Below, piece after piece: positions 21,397-33,317 of a DNA stretch of 64,000 nt (position 1 is the first letter of the stretch; every line of letters starts with the position of its first letter). Location of the stretch: assembly GCF_020520425.1 (NCBI RefSeq), contig NC_079487.1, positions 47,313,219 through 47,377,218 of the forward strand. The letters are read 5' to 3'. A program made the position numbers and the translations under genes. The stretch comes from Spinacia oleracea. Taxonomy: Eukaryota > Streptophyta > Magnoliopsida > Caryophyllales > Amaranthaceae. The notes under the pieces were generated by a model. That model was given only the letters and a program-made list of their open reading frames with translations, searched no databases and was not told the origin of the DNA.

Positions 21397-24300
21397 GGGA
21401 AATTCTAGGTGGTGACCTCCAACTATCACAAATTCTAAATGGTAGAAATAAAAAAATCATAGTTTTAAATATGGCCCTATGTTTCTAATTTACTGATTAC
21501 GGCGACCTTAATGATGATTTGTGTGGTTAAATCACGTAATTACTAACCTACCCTCAACTTTTTAAGCATTATTTAGCTAATTATTCAACTGCATTTGTAG
21601 TATGTTCGGACAAGAGGATTTCGAGAAAATATAATGTGGATTGTAATTCCTGATAATGAAATTCTACTACCTCAAAATTTTTAACAAGAACAATATACAT
21701 CAAGTTGACATATTAGACTAATACTTCCCTCCATGAGAAACTGTTCACTTAGATAAGTCAGAAGTGACAAACACAATGTAATTTTCAAGTGGCAGGTCAA
21801 ATAATGCAGAATCACTAAGTTTGATTCGTATGAAAAAATAATAATGAACCCTGCTGCTATCAAAAAGTAATCAGAGCATTGAATATAATCTGGTGATCCT
21901 TGTTCAAAGAAATAAGTATCAAATAAGCAATTAGAGTATCAAATTCAAAACTTAATTCTGACAAAAATGTCTTGTTCAAATACTACAGATGTTGACATAT
22001 ATCATTTACCAAAATCAAATTTCATTGTTCTACTTTAATTAGATAAATAAACACATGAAGAAAATATGACAAGATAACCAGCAAAAATTAACTTGAAACA
22101 AAACTAGGCATCTGTTTTTTTCTTTCTCTTGCTGACAGAAGTTGAAATAGGTTGTGATGCAGACTCCTGATTGTTCCTCTTCCTATTCCCAGCTTGAGTA
22201 GAGATGTTAGGAGTTAGCTGAGATGCATAGGCCTTATTGTTTCCCTTACCGGCACGAGTAGAGTTGCTAGGTGTTGGCTGGGATGCACATAGAGTAGCCT
22301 TCTTTTTACCCTTATCAGCATGATCAGATTGTGATGCAACTGTTTGTTTTTTTGCAAGTTACCTTTTCTCCCTTCCTGTTAACCCACCCTTACATGTTCT
22401 TGAATTGTGACCAAAGCACTTGCAATTTTTGCACTGCACAGTGGTTGATCTCTTTCCTTTCTCCTTCTCACCATCTTCCCTCCTTCTATTCCTTGATGGC
22501 CTTCCTGCGGCTCTCTTCATTATTGGAGGAAGGATTGTAGGCATATCATTCTCTGGCCACTGCTCATAATCTGGGATTGAGTTGATGTTGTTTCCATAAG
22601 CTTGCTTGTATGTTGCTACTGAATACCAACTACTTGCATAATTGTGTGGGTCATCACCTCGGGCAATAATGGCTCTCATGGAATGCCTGCATGGTAAACC
22701 ACTGTTGAATTTTCACCCTAATGTTGGGACACAAATCATTGTTGTCCCAATGTTCACAATTTTGCCTTCTAGTTGCCATTCTCACCATACACACCCTCCT
22801 GATCCCTATGACAAACAAGTAAATTTTTTAATCTACACTTAAAATTAAATCCGTAAATTCACAAAATAATAACTTCACAACATAACTCATACCTTCAAGC
22901 AACGTTAGCACAGGTCTACATCTATCTGCACCCAACGTGGCATTGAAACTTTCCACAAAGTTAGTCTTATTCTCATTGGTGCATATCTTAGGATCAAATT
23001 TATGTCTTGACCATCTTGACTGGCCTCCCAGTTTGGATAGCCAAATCAAGGATAAATGATTTGTCTGTTGCAATTTCTCCATGGCTTTCTTGAAAGTGAA
23101 AGGAGAAGTTGCACTACAGGCCCTCCAAAATAAAGAATGCATAAGAGGTCCAGGAAATGGCTTTTGCCAATTTTTTACCAAGTGTTTGATACAATATCTT
23201 CTTCCTACCTGAGGCCATAATTCATTAAGTGCCACATCAATCCCCTGTGAAACAGAATAAATGAGTTAGCTTACAAATACACACGTAAAGCATATAAATA
23301 AGTCACAAATGATATAAATTGTAATACCTTTTGCCTATCAGATATTATACACCAATCATCTCCCCTTTTCCCTTCCTTCAAAATCTTCTTCAAGTGCCAA
23401 AGAAAGAATTTCCAACTGTCTGCATCCTCACCGGGAACTATTGCCCATGCAAATGGCCACAATTCATTGTTAGCATCAAGGGCAACAGTAAACAAAATTC
23501 CTCCAAAATTCCCTTTCAGATGGGCTCCATTAACTCCTACAAGACTTCTGCAACCGGCATGCAAACCATCAATTGCACCCTTGAACGATAAGAATATGCT
23601 GGAGAAGATCAATGGTCTCTCTGGTTCATTATGGTTTTTCCAAGCACAGAAGGCTGCTGACCGAGTATTAGTGATCATCACCATTTCACAGTATTTTGGA
23701 AGATAACCATATGACTCATCATATCCTCCATTAAGCTCCTTCAGTGCCCAATTCTTCATGCAATACACTGTACTAGTAGCCATTGTAATACCAAACCTTT
23801 GCCACAACAACTCATTCAAGGTCTTTCCAGAAATATCATTATTAGCCCTGATATCATTCATTAGTTTCACTCCAGCCAACTTCACATTTACTAAAGGATT
23901 CCTGTCATCTAATCCCATACAAGTATGTTCAGAATTTTGAATACTCTTTATAGCCCAAGTCGTTCCATCAGGCAACCTACTTGAGTAAATCCTCCAAGAA
24001 CAATGATAATCTTTACATCTAGCTGTGAATCTAGATGGACTCGACTTATCAACAATCAAAGAAAATCCGGATTGGATACAATAGTCTCTCAGCACCCCTT
24101 TGAAATGTTCCTTGTCAGTAAGATCATCCAAGGCTTGATTACTATGTTCCCAAATTCTTCATCAATATACATATCACCATTTTGGTACAACTTATTAAAA
24201 TAAGCTACATCATCACCATCATTCTCAAAGCAAGGGTCTTCATATGGATCATATTCATCATGAATCATAGGCATATTCATCTGATCATCCTCTCCCTCCA

Positions 24301-26495
24301 TAATATCATCATCATCATCTACTTCCGAGGCATCATCCATATCATCCATATCATCCTCAATCTTCTTTTTATTATTTCCCTTTTTCTTTTTTTGAGATTG
24401 AACGACGCTACTTTCACCAACTTCAGTAGTAGTAATGGGTTGGGAAAAACTGAGTAAAGGTTCAGTAATAGGTTGGGATAAATTGATTACAGGTTCAATA
24501 ATAGCTTGGGATAAACTGATTACAAGTTCAATAATGGGCTCAACAGTTGGCTGAGATGGCTGAGATAAATTGATAACTAGACTAGGTGTGACTCTAGGTA
24601 TCATTAACCCCTTCCTAACGGCAGTGGTTCTAGGTATCTTCTGCAGAACCATGCTTGCTTTGTTTGCAGTACACATTGGGACATTTGGTGCATTAGAGAA
24701 AGTAGAACTTGGCTCAGTATTCCTTGTAGTGGATGGTGGTGGAACAATAGGTGCATTTGAAAAGGTTCCAACGGGCTGATTTATCCTCACACTTCTTCTA
24801 GGGACAAAAGGCTTACCCTTGCCAACTTTTTCTTTAGCCAAAACTTTAATAGGAGACACTTCATGAGACATTTGTAGGTCTGTCCATGTCCACTCACAAG
24901 CATGGTTGAGTGCATCATCTTTAAATTCATATCCTGGACAATCACTAGTTTCTCTCTCTGTAGGGATAGGGCTTTTTGATATCACAAATTCCATTTTCTT
25001 AGGTGGGTTACAAGTAACTTCCATTGTAGGTATATTTAAAACTTCCCCGGTTTGAGTTTCCTTAAGTCTTCTAGCAGCCAATAAACAATCAGTTGGTTTA
25101 TTAACCTCCCCAACCTATATATAAATAATATTGCTATTATTTAGTTTGGAAAACATGGTCATTAGGTCTTGGTCAGTTTCTAGTTCACAATGTTTTTGTT
25201 TAAACACATATGCAAACGAGGGGTATTTAGCCATTGGAACCCTTTTTTCCCTAGCTTTATCTTCGTACTCAATTATCAAATCAAGCCACATGACCTTATC
25301 AGTGTCATCAATAATAAGATCTACATCCTTTCCCCTATATTGGAATCTTAACATTACGTTATCAACCATTCTGCAACAACAAATCATGTACAAAATTCAG
25401 ACATGAAAAATCATAAAAGACAACATGTACTCTGAAAATGGCCTATAGTACTTTGACCCTTCATATCCAGTACTAGAGATTCAAGACTTTTCTCTTTGGG
25501 GTAGTAATGTAGTATACGTTCTCTTTCATTTTATTGTAAAAAGTAAAACAATTGGTTTTTTTCCTTTCAAAAATTACTCATTTTTTGTTGTGGCTGATTG
25601 CATTTACAACAAAAAAAATTGGCCTCTGACACATGTACAAGAACAACTAGTATGATTCCTATTTGTGAATTCAATAAGATCAAATTGGAAATAAAGAAAG
25701 AGTATTTACCATTGGTCATAACACCTGATATACAAGGTGTATGATTGACAGAGAATAAGCCAAAACGCAAGACATATTATGTAAAATCAAATTCATAACT
25801 GACAGGGGAATGCTAACAAGCGCTGAAATAAAAAAATTACTAGAATATGTAAATTAATAACTGATACAGAATAATCCAAGAGTCATAAACACAGACTATG
25901 TAAATCAATAACCAATTGAATTTAAAACCCTAAAATTAAAACAGAGTGTAAACAAAAAATCCAATTGAATTTCAATTTAATTATGAAGCACAATTACAAA
26001 TTAACATATAAAGGTGTAAAAGATTGTCTGACTCACATGAATTTTGTCAAAATACTTCAAATAGTTGTTGTTGCAATTATATGGTAACCCGCAATTCTCT
26101 TGTTCTCGCAATTCCTCCAAATTCCAATTGAAGAGTGAGTAGCGTAATTCCGTTTTTTATATCCCTAAATATTTTGAGGGGAAAAATTCTTCAAACAGAG
26201 AGAAGGAATCAGATTGAGAAGAGATAATTTGAATGAGAGCAATTTTGAGGAAGGAAGTTAAGGAGTTTACCTCAAAATTTTAATCGTTAAGTGCAGTGTT
26301 TGAGAAGGGGGAAGTCATATATGTGAGGGTGAGTTAGAGGGTAGGTTAGTAATTACGTGATTTAACCACACAAATCATCATTAAAGTCGTCGTAATTAGT
26401 AAATTAGAAACATAGGGCCATATTTAAAACTATGGTTTTATTATTTCCACCATTTAGAATTTGTGATAGTTGGAGGTCACCACCTAGAATTTCCC
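21397..26495. mobile_element. Complete Mutator-like element (MULE), 5.1 kb
   Basis: Terminal inverted repeats of about 160 bp start GGGAAATTCTAGGTGGTGAC (21397) and end in the inverse (26495). The 9-bp target duplication ATAATTGAT is exact (21388-21396 and 26496-26504). It encodes a MuDR-type transposase on the minus strand. The exact duplication and long matching TIRs suggest a fairly recent insertion. The transposase has a frameshift and a substituted catalytic residue, so this copy is probably not autonomous. Confidence 0.95.
22104..25369 (-). pseudogene. mudrA-like: MuDR-type MULE transposase gene (disrupted)
   Basis: Transposase of a Mutator-like element, which would bind the TIRs and cut and paste the element. 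The N-terminal part (ATG at 25367-25369 after a likely acceptor) reads MVDNVMLRFQYRGKDVDL. A low-complexity acidic region follows (around 24250-24350), then the MULE DNA-binding region (CKDYHCSWRIYSS), and the DDE core in LVGVNGAHLKG, CIISDRQK and NFVESFNA. A CX2CX4HX4C knuckle (CKNCKCFGHNSRTC) and an SQP/TPS-rich tail end at the stop at 22104-22106. Introns interrupt it (for example near 23240-23330 and 22690-22850). Oddities: the first catalytic Asp is Asn (GVNG, normally GVDG), and a 1-nt frameshift lies near 24130-24145, where two overlapping frames meet. The SWIM region is hard to see. Confidence 0.88.
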
Positions 26496-26526
26496 ATAAT
26501 TGATTTGTATGAGAAAGTGGAATATA

Positions 26527-26757
26527 CTCCCTCCGTTTCTTTTTGATCTTCCTGTTTGGAGTTTTGGGTGGAAATTAAGAAACTGGAATCTTTTAATGAT
26601 TGGGTGTAAGAGTAATGATTGGGTATAAGAGAAAATAATAAATAAATGAAGAAAGTAATAAAGAAATGAAGGAGAGAGAAGATATTTTTATGAAAGTAAT
26701 AGAAAATCATAAAAGTGGGATTGGGTGGGTGAATAGGGAAATGTGATTGGGTGGGTG
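26527..26757. mobile_element. MITE 2, truncated
   Basis: It starts after a TA with CTCCCTCCGTTTCTTTTTG, a standard MITE end. The expected inverted copy of this end is absent: the sequence stops around 26757 and the hAT element begins at 26766. Confidence 0.6.
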
Positions 26758-26983
26758 AATAGGCCCAGGGGCGGATTTGAAGCCTGGCCTGCCTGGGCCA
26801 GGCCCCCCCAAACATAAAAAATGAAGCTAGACTTTTCTATTGGGCCCCCCCTAAAATCTTTACACAATTCTGATTTCAGCCCAATTTATCCCTTCATATC
26901 CTTAGAAATAAAAAGATAAAATAAATAATACATTTAACCAATCCTAGGATTTCACGTAATCACGTGTATTTAGGGGTGTCAAA

Positions 26984-27470
26984 TCGGGTCATCGGGTCGA
27001 TTTCGGTTCGGGTTCATCGGTTCGGGTTGAAATCGGTTTATTTTGCTATCGGTTCGGTTCGGGTCGGGTTGAAAAATTAACGGTTCGGTTCGGGTTCGGG
27101 TTATGTGGTACGGGTTCATATCGGGTCGGGTTCATAACGGGTCGGGTGCATAACGGGTCGGGTTCATATCGGGTCGGGTTCCAATCGGGTCGGTTCATAT
27201 TTGGTCGGGTCATAAACGGGTTAAGTCGGGTTCATATCGGTTCGGGTTAATATCGGGTCGGGTTCATAACGGGTCGGGTTCATATCGAGTCGGGTTCATA
27301 CCGGGTCGGGTCAGATCGGGTCGGTTTGTAGTCGGGTCGTGTCAAATCGGTTCAGTTTGTTAACGGGTTTAGCCGGATTGTAATCGGGTCGGGTTCATAT
27401 CGGGTCGGATTCATATCGGGTCGGGTTCATATCGGGTCGAGTTCATATCGGGTCGGGTTCATGTTTAGTC
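26984..27470. repeat. G-rich subterminal repeats, left end of nested hAT
   Basis: Dozens of imperfect copies of CGGGTCGGGTTCATAT-type units. The plus strand is G-rich, with many closely spaced GGG runs. Confidence 0.85.
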
Positions 27471-27767
27471 AGATCAATTATGATACAACTAATGTCAGGT
27501 TATTACTAAAATCACAATTTTCAATACGTTTATATTATAATATCTACATTATTAAAGCTAGGTGAAAGGTAAAAGAAAAGAGGTCATATAATTTGATTAC
27601 GTGATTTTAACTAATGTTATTTTCTTTTTTGACGAACAACTAATGTAGTAATGTTCACTATCCAATTAATTTCATAAACTTAATTAACAAAAGTCAGTCA
27701 ATGTCTTTTATTATGTCTTGTAATATTTACCAATCATATTATTCAAATGGAATCAAAATCATCTATG

Positions 27768-27785
27768 CCCCCCCCCCCCCCCCAC
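27768..27785. repeat. Poly-C run
   Basis: An almost uninterrupted run of cytosines inside the nested hAT. Its length is prone to sequencing and assembly error. Confidence 0.8.
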
Positions 27786-28803
27786 CATGCCAGAGTATTG
27801 CCAAACATGTATTGATGAACTGAACTAAATACTAATAATGTAGTAATTAATAATCGATAAAGATGAATTAATACGTAATGAATTTGTAAAGTTTGTAAAT
27901 ACAACTTTGTCATATATTCATATTGGTTTAAACATCAGAGAGAGTAACATGTTCAACAACGAAACGAGACAAAACAACTTCAATTGTTAATGAATTAAGT
28001 CGATTCAATTAACACATAGCTTTTCGATTAGTTCTTAAGTTATAAGCTTATGACTTTATAAGGTATTGAATTATATCAATTTAGTTTAATGATCGATTAG
28101 ACAATTAGTCAGTTGAATACAAGTCAACAAAAGAGTGTCAGGCTAATAAAACAATACAAATTCACGAGTTTTATAGTTTTACAACATTGTCAAAAAGTAA
28201 GGAATATAACATTCTACATTTATTACTCTAATAAGCTAATAAGTAATAACTGATGAATTAATGATAATAATTAGTTTAAACTAAAAGTCCATATATGACA
28301 TAACTATAACTATGTAAGGATATAAATCTATAACGATATAATTGTGTAATTATATAAGCATATAGCTTTGTGAGGTTATTAGTTAAAACTATCTATTAAT
28401 TCTATATAATTTTATGAGATTACAAGTTCACAATTATATAGCTATGTATGAAGGTAATTATATAACTATGTAAATATATATAACTTTATGAGATATAGAT
28501 CGGTTTACATCTATCTAATTCTATAAGACTATAACTATACAGTAATATAACTCTAACACCAAAAAAAAAAACAGTAATATAACTCTATTGGAAATTTATC
28601 TATTAAAGAACAATATGTTAAATGAGTTTAAATGAGAACATGTCTAGTTACTTAGTCGGTTGATAAACAACAGTTCGAATACTCGTTTAAACAACGCATA
28701 TTGAATTATATCTTTGATTTATAAAGGTTCAAGAAGTACAATTATTGCTTACGAGTGATCCACTATAATATATATGATATACAACGATATCAATATTACC
28801 TTA

Positions 28804-28805
<2 letters not shown>

Positions 28806-28891
<86 letters not shown>
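28806..28891. repeat. (TA)n microsatellite
   Basis: About 43 uninterrupted TA dinucleotides inside the nested hAT. The reading frames of alternating Ile-Tyr across it are not genes. Confidence 0.97.
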
Positions 28892-28892
<1 letters not shown>

Positions 28893-29150
28893 ATATGCTT
28901 TATACATAATTACTTTCGCAATATCAACCCAACCCGATAACCTGAAAGTTCTAAAAGAAAAGAAATTTATTTTCAAACTTATTTTCAAATTTATTTTTAA
29001 AAAATAAAGTACTAATATTTTAAGTTGGATACAAAATAAAATACTAATTTGGGTGTACTATGTACAGAGTAAATTATACGAAATAAATTATACGGTGTAC
29101 TACTGTACTAGGTATTTGTGTACGTACTTTGTTTCTTGCCCTAATAAAAC

Positions 29151-29230
29151 AATGGGCCAAGCCCAAAATCCTATTTCTAACCCTAAAATCTAATGACTAT
29201 ATAAGCTCCTCAAAAACCCTAAAAACTCAC
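29151..29230 (+). promoter_or_regulatory. Housekeeping-type plant promoter segment inside nested hAT
   Basis: It has site II-like motifs (AATGGGCCAAGCCCA), a TATA box (CTATATAAGC, about 29197-29206) and a telo-box AAACCCTAAA just downstream. CT-rich sequence follows (29235-29420), as in the 5' leaders of ribosomal-protein and other growth genes. In plants, site II plus telo-box is a known combination in such promoters. It was probably captured from a host gene. What it would transcribe is not clear. Confidence 0.6.
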
Positions 29231-30373
29231 CCTACACTCTCTTGCAGTCATTCACTCTCTCTCAAAGATCTCTCTCTTTCACGATTCTCTCTCTCTCTTC
29301 ATTTTACGGTTCTCACTCTCTTCATTTTTACGGCTCTCTCTCTCCTCTCAAAGATCTCTCTCTTCATTTTTCTGGATCTTCTTTCTCTTTTCCGGTTTAT
29401 TCCTCTTCACAAGGTGATTTTTTTTCGATTTATTGTCTTATTTTTCCGATTTATGTGCTAATTTTCATGTTAATTTTATGGGTGATTTTGTGGATTTAAA
29501 TTGTTGATTTTATTCGATTTATTTGATACTAATTATCTCTATTCATTTTTCCGATCTCGGGTTTCTTGCGCCGATCTCCGCCTCTCTACTCTCAACTCCT
29601 CAAGTTTTCGGCTTCCTCTTCACTAGGTGATTGTTTTCTAATTTGTTTCGATTTTTTTATTTATTTATGTGCTAATGTTTATGCATATCGATTTTCTTAT
29701 TTATTTCGATTTATTTTCTTATTATTTTTGACTATTTTTTCGATTTATTTTCTTATTTTTTCTTCAAGATATGGATAATTGTTGATCTGGGTTGTTATGG
29801 GTTTAGGAATTTTAGTTTTATTCGAAGGTTTAAGTTTCTGGATTTTCGAAGCTTTGAGTTTCTGGGTTTTCCAATAAGTTTTGAAGCTTTGATTTTCTGG
29901 GTTGTTTGTTGTTTGCTCATTTTTCTGGGTGTGATTCAAAGAGACACAAGTTCAGAACTGTGATTTTAGTGATCTGAGAAACTGTGATTTTTATTCCCTT
30001 GATTTTAAGATCCAAACTGGCAGTCATTTTTTTTAAAATTAAAATTCATTGAAACTCAGATCAAAATACTCCACATAATTTATGCTTTTGTATTGTTCTT
30101 TTCCTATGATAACTAACAGTAAAAAAATAAGAAGAAAATCCTAAAGCATGAAAAACTAACGGTCAAAAGTAATAATAATAGTGTCATTACAAAAATGGGC
30201 AGCTTGTTGGACCATTGTACTTTGACGTTTCTTTTATTGTATTTGTATGAGAAAGCCAAGAAAAGTATTTTGAGTTCTGGAAATGGACATTTTACATACT
30301 TATAAGCAGGCACGTTGTTTTATGCAAAAAAAATGGCATAAAAAAGTGAAATGCCAAACATTAATATCAGGGG

Positions 30374-30670
30374 GATTTAGGTCTATCCAAAGTGAAATGC
30401 CAAACATTAATATCAGGGGGAGTCCAAGGTACCCTTCCTTGGATGGCACCTGAGCTTCTGAACGGCAGTAGCAGTCTAGTCTCTGAGAAGGTTTGTCATT
30501 TTTGTTTATAATAATGTCTTTGAAGGTCTAATTTCGATTTTCCTAATTTTAGTGCTGAAATTCTTTCTTTGTCTTTTTCCTAGGTTGATGTGTTCTCTTT
30601 TGGTATTGTAATGTGAAAGCTTCTTACTGGAGAAGAGCCATATGCTGACCTGCACTACGGGGCTATTATT
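30374..30670 (+). pseudogene. Captured fragment of a Raf-like MAPKKK (PB1-kinase type) gene
   Basis: Two exons of a protein kinase catalytic domain are present. Exon 1 (30374-30490) reads [16 protein letters not shown] and [15 protein letters not shown]: activation loop and APE motif, with DLG at the DFG position. A 93-bp intron follows (GTTTGTC...TTCCTAG, 30491-30583). Exon 2 (30584-30670) reads VDVFSFGIVM, a stop, then KLLTGEEPYADLHYGAII. In this family a Trp normally follows IVM/IVL (TGG), so TGA is a single-base nonsense change. The kept intron shows capture from genomic DNA rather than from mRNA. The left 33 bp of exon 1 are partly duplicated just upstream (offset 46 bp). The fragment lacks the ATP-binding lobe and cannot be an active kinase. 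Confidence 0.85.
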
Positions 30671-31611
30671 TTTTGCTGTTTGCTCCTTGTAATGCCAATT
30701 TGGAATAGGACGTTCATTGGCTTTCTGTTTAGTTGATAGCTCACATGGGTTCAGACAAATCATTTTGGGTTTAGACTTCCTTTAGGCTGCACGGCCTTTT
30801 AATCAAGTGTAATTTGAAGTGTTATGCATACCAACAGATTTTCTACAGTAATCACTCTTATGTTTTCGAACCTCATTGGAACCTCATTGAGTTATTTTTT
30901 TTTTTGGTTGAGAAAGTTCTGTATGAACACATAGGATGATTTTTGATATTTGTAATGAACACATATTTCAATAAAGAAGAAGGAAATTTACAAATTAAGT
31001 TTCAAAAGTTGTATTATGGTAAAATTTCAGTTCGTCTTTTTAGAATTGTTTCATTTCGTAATAGATTATTATCCATGTCTATAATCCTTGAAAAGAAATA
31101 CATAATACAAAATTAAAAAATAACGCATACGCCTTTAATTTAAATAACGCATACTCCTTTAATTTAAATAACGCATACGCCTCGAATAGTCTACGCATAA
31201 TAAATCTGGTCGAAAATATAAATTTAGATAATTAACAAAATGATAATTACGATGAGTATTTTGGTCGCAAATATAACTATTCACGATGAGATAATAGACT
31301 CGTCGTAAAATAATATTGTAAAGTATTTATTTTCTAACATAAATACAATACTCCGTATTATTAGAATTAAAAGAACGTGTAGGAATTGAAATCTTTAATA
31401 TTAGAATTTAAAATAGTTCATATAATGTATGACGAATCACATCGAGTATAGATGAATCGAGTGCCCAATTAAAAGTAAACAAATGACAACTTATAATTTG
31501 AAATGGCATATTTACATATGGTCTTTTGACAGTTTTGTTATTCAACTGTAAATAAATACGTATATGAAAGTCAAACCTTGAAACACTTATGTTTGTATCA
31601 TATTTGATATT

Positions 31612-32055
31612 GCGGGTTATAAACGGTTTGAATTAAACGGGTTATAAACGGGTTACGGGTTGTAAACGGTTCGGGTTGTAAACGGTTCGGGTTGAAACAG
31701 TTCGGGTTGTAAACGGTCCGGGTTGAAACGGTTCGGGTTGTTAACGGTTCGGGTAGAAACAGTTCGGGTTGTGAACGGGTTTTCCCCGGGTTGAAACGGT
31801 TCGGGTTGAAATAAATCGGGTCATTAACGGTTTTCGGGTTCATTCGGTTCGGGTAGAAACGGTTTCGGGTTGATGCAAACGGTTTGTTATCGGGTATCGG
31901 GTCTTAATCGGTTTAATATTTTCGAGACGGTTCGGGTTCGGGTTGATTGTTATCGGTTCGGTTAATTTTCGGGTTCCAACTAACGGGTTATTAACAGTTC
32001 GAGTTCTTAACGAATCGGATTAACCCAGCGGGTTCAACGGTTCGGGTTGAGATTT
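31612..32055. repeat. G-rich subterminal repeats, right end of nested hAT
   Basis: Imperfect copies of AACGGTTCGGGTTGTA-type units. They are G-rich on the same strand as the left-end repeats, so the two blocks are in direct rather than inverted orientation. Confidence 0.8.
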
Positions 32056-32988
32056 GACAGCTCTACGTGTATTGGATTGTTGGAATACTTTTTACTTTCC
32101 CCTCTCTTCTCCAAAATAGAAAAATCAAAATTGTATAACATTTAATATTTTTTTATTTCTTAAAAATTGCTTACCATTAACCAACAAGAAGAAGCTCCAA
32201 GAACCGAAGAAGGAGAAGAATTAAAGAACCATTGTTTTACAAATTTCCAAATTTTCAATTGGGGGTATTCCTCTCTCAAGGTATGTCTATATTTTATATT
32301 TTGTTGGGTAATTATCTTTTTTATTTGAACAATTGGGAATTAGGGTATGAATTTTTTATATTGAGATCTGTTATTGGCTTGTTGATGTATTCTTAATTTA
32401 TTCTTTTTATAGTTTTCTCCTATTTAATCAATTAACTAGATTATGCAATTGACAGCACTGGGTTCGAAATTTTCACCCTTGTTTGTTACTAATTTAATTT
32501 ATTTTTTGTTGCTAAATTTCACCCCTTTTTTGGTTGTAGGAAGTGAGGAAGATATTCATGATTCATTGGTGAACGATGGACGATGGTCGGTGGGCTTCCA
32601 ATGATACCACTAACAGTGAGTTCCTTAATATCCCTTCTTAAATCTTAATTACATTTTTGTTTCACAGTATGTTCCAAATTCGTTTTAAATTGAAAGAAAA
32701 GCACCATTCTACTACAAGTTGACATTATTTGAAAGAAAAGCAACCTGACATTGTTTATACTATAATTACACCATTATTTATTGTTTTTGTGCTATAATTA
32801 CAATTTGGCCGATCCAATACAAATATACAATTGCAATAATTTTGACTATACTTTTAAGCAAATGTAAAATCTCATCACTGTCAACTAGCAAGAAGCAATT
32901 GTAGAACTCAATTTGCAATTTGACTACATTTTTTGGATTTTTGGAATTTTGGAGTAAGTACACTATACATACATATACTAGTAAACTA

Positions 32989-33317
32989 CTCCCTTTGTCC
33001 CGGAATACTCGACCCGGTTTGACCGGCACAGAGTTTAAGACACTTGAATTGACTTATTTAATTTAATAGGTAGTAGTTGATAGTGGGGTATTATTTTAAT
33101 GTAGTTAGTGGGAGGTGGGTTAAGAGGTGGGGTTGGGGGAGAGTAGGGGTTGAATTTTTAATTATTTTTTGTATGGAGTAGGGGGGTAGGTGAGTTAATA
33201 GGGGTGGAGTGAGAAATAATATAATATTGTTAGAATATTTCCATTTTTAGAAACAGGTCAAGTATTAAGGGACGGCCCGATAAGGAAAACAGGTCAAGTA
33301 TTCCGGGACGGAGGGAG
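32989..33317. mobile_element. Stowaway-like MITE, 329 bp, in the 5' part of the hAT gene
   Basis: The left end CTCCCTTTGTCCCGGAATAC and right end GTATTCCGGGACGGAGGGAG are inverted repeats, flanked by TA (32987-32988 and 33318-33319). It lies between the apparent 5' non-coding exons and the coding start of the hAT transposase, in a probable intron. Confidence 0.9.

Larger units (their letters stand above)
21299..26526. mobile_element. MITE 1 (CTCCCTCCG type), split by the MULE
   Basis: The left part (21299-21396) starts at a TA and reads CTCCCTCCGATTATACTCCC. The right part resumes after the MULE (26505-26526). Its far end is missing: a second MITE starts at 26527 and the sequence then breaks into the hAT element. 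The TA target and terminal sequence fit Stowaway-type MITEs. Confidence 0.65.
26971..32065. mobile_element. Nested non-autonomous hAT element, 5.1 kb, with captured gene pieces
   Basis: Termini TAGGGGTGTCAAATC (left) and GATTTGACAGCTCTA (right) match as inverted repeats at 13 of 15 positions. The 8-bp target duplication CGTGTATT is exact (26963-26970 and 32066-32073), fixing it as an insertion into the outer hAT. Both ends carry about 0.5 kb of G-rich short repeats. No transposase frame is present. The interior holds an AT microsatellite, a promoter-like segment (29151-29230), a pyrimidine-rich 5'-leader-like region (to about 29640) and a fragment of a Raf-like kinase gene (30374-30670). Confidence 0.88.

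Noticed and set aside
28755-29007. Ile-Tyr repeat reading frames
   Set aside because: Pure translation of the TA microsatellite.
30506-30763. 85-codon minus-strand frame
   Set aside because: Antisense to the captured kinase exons.
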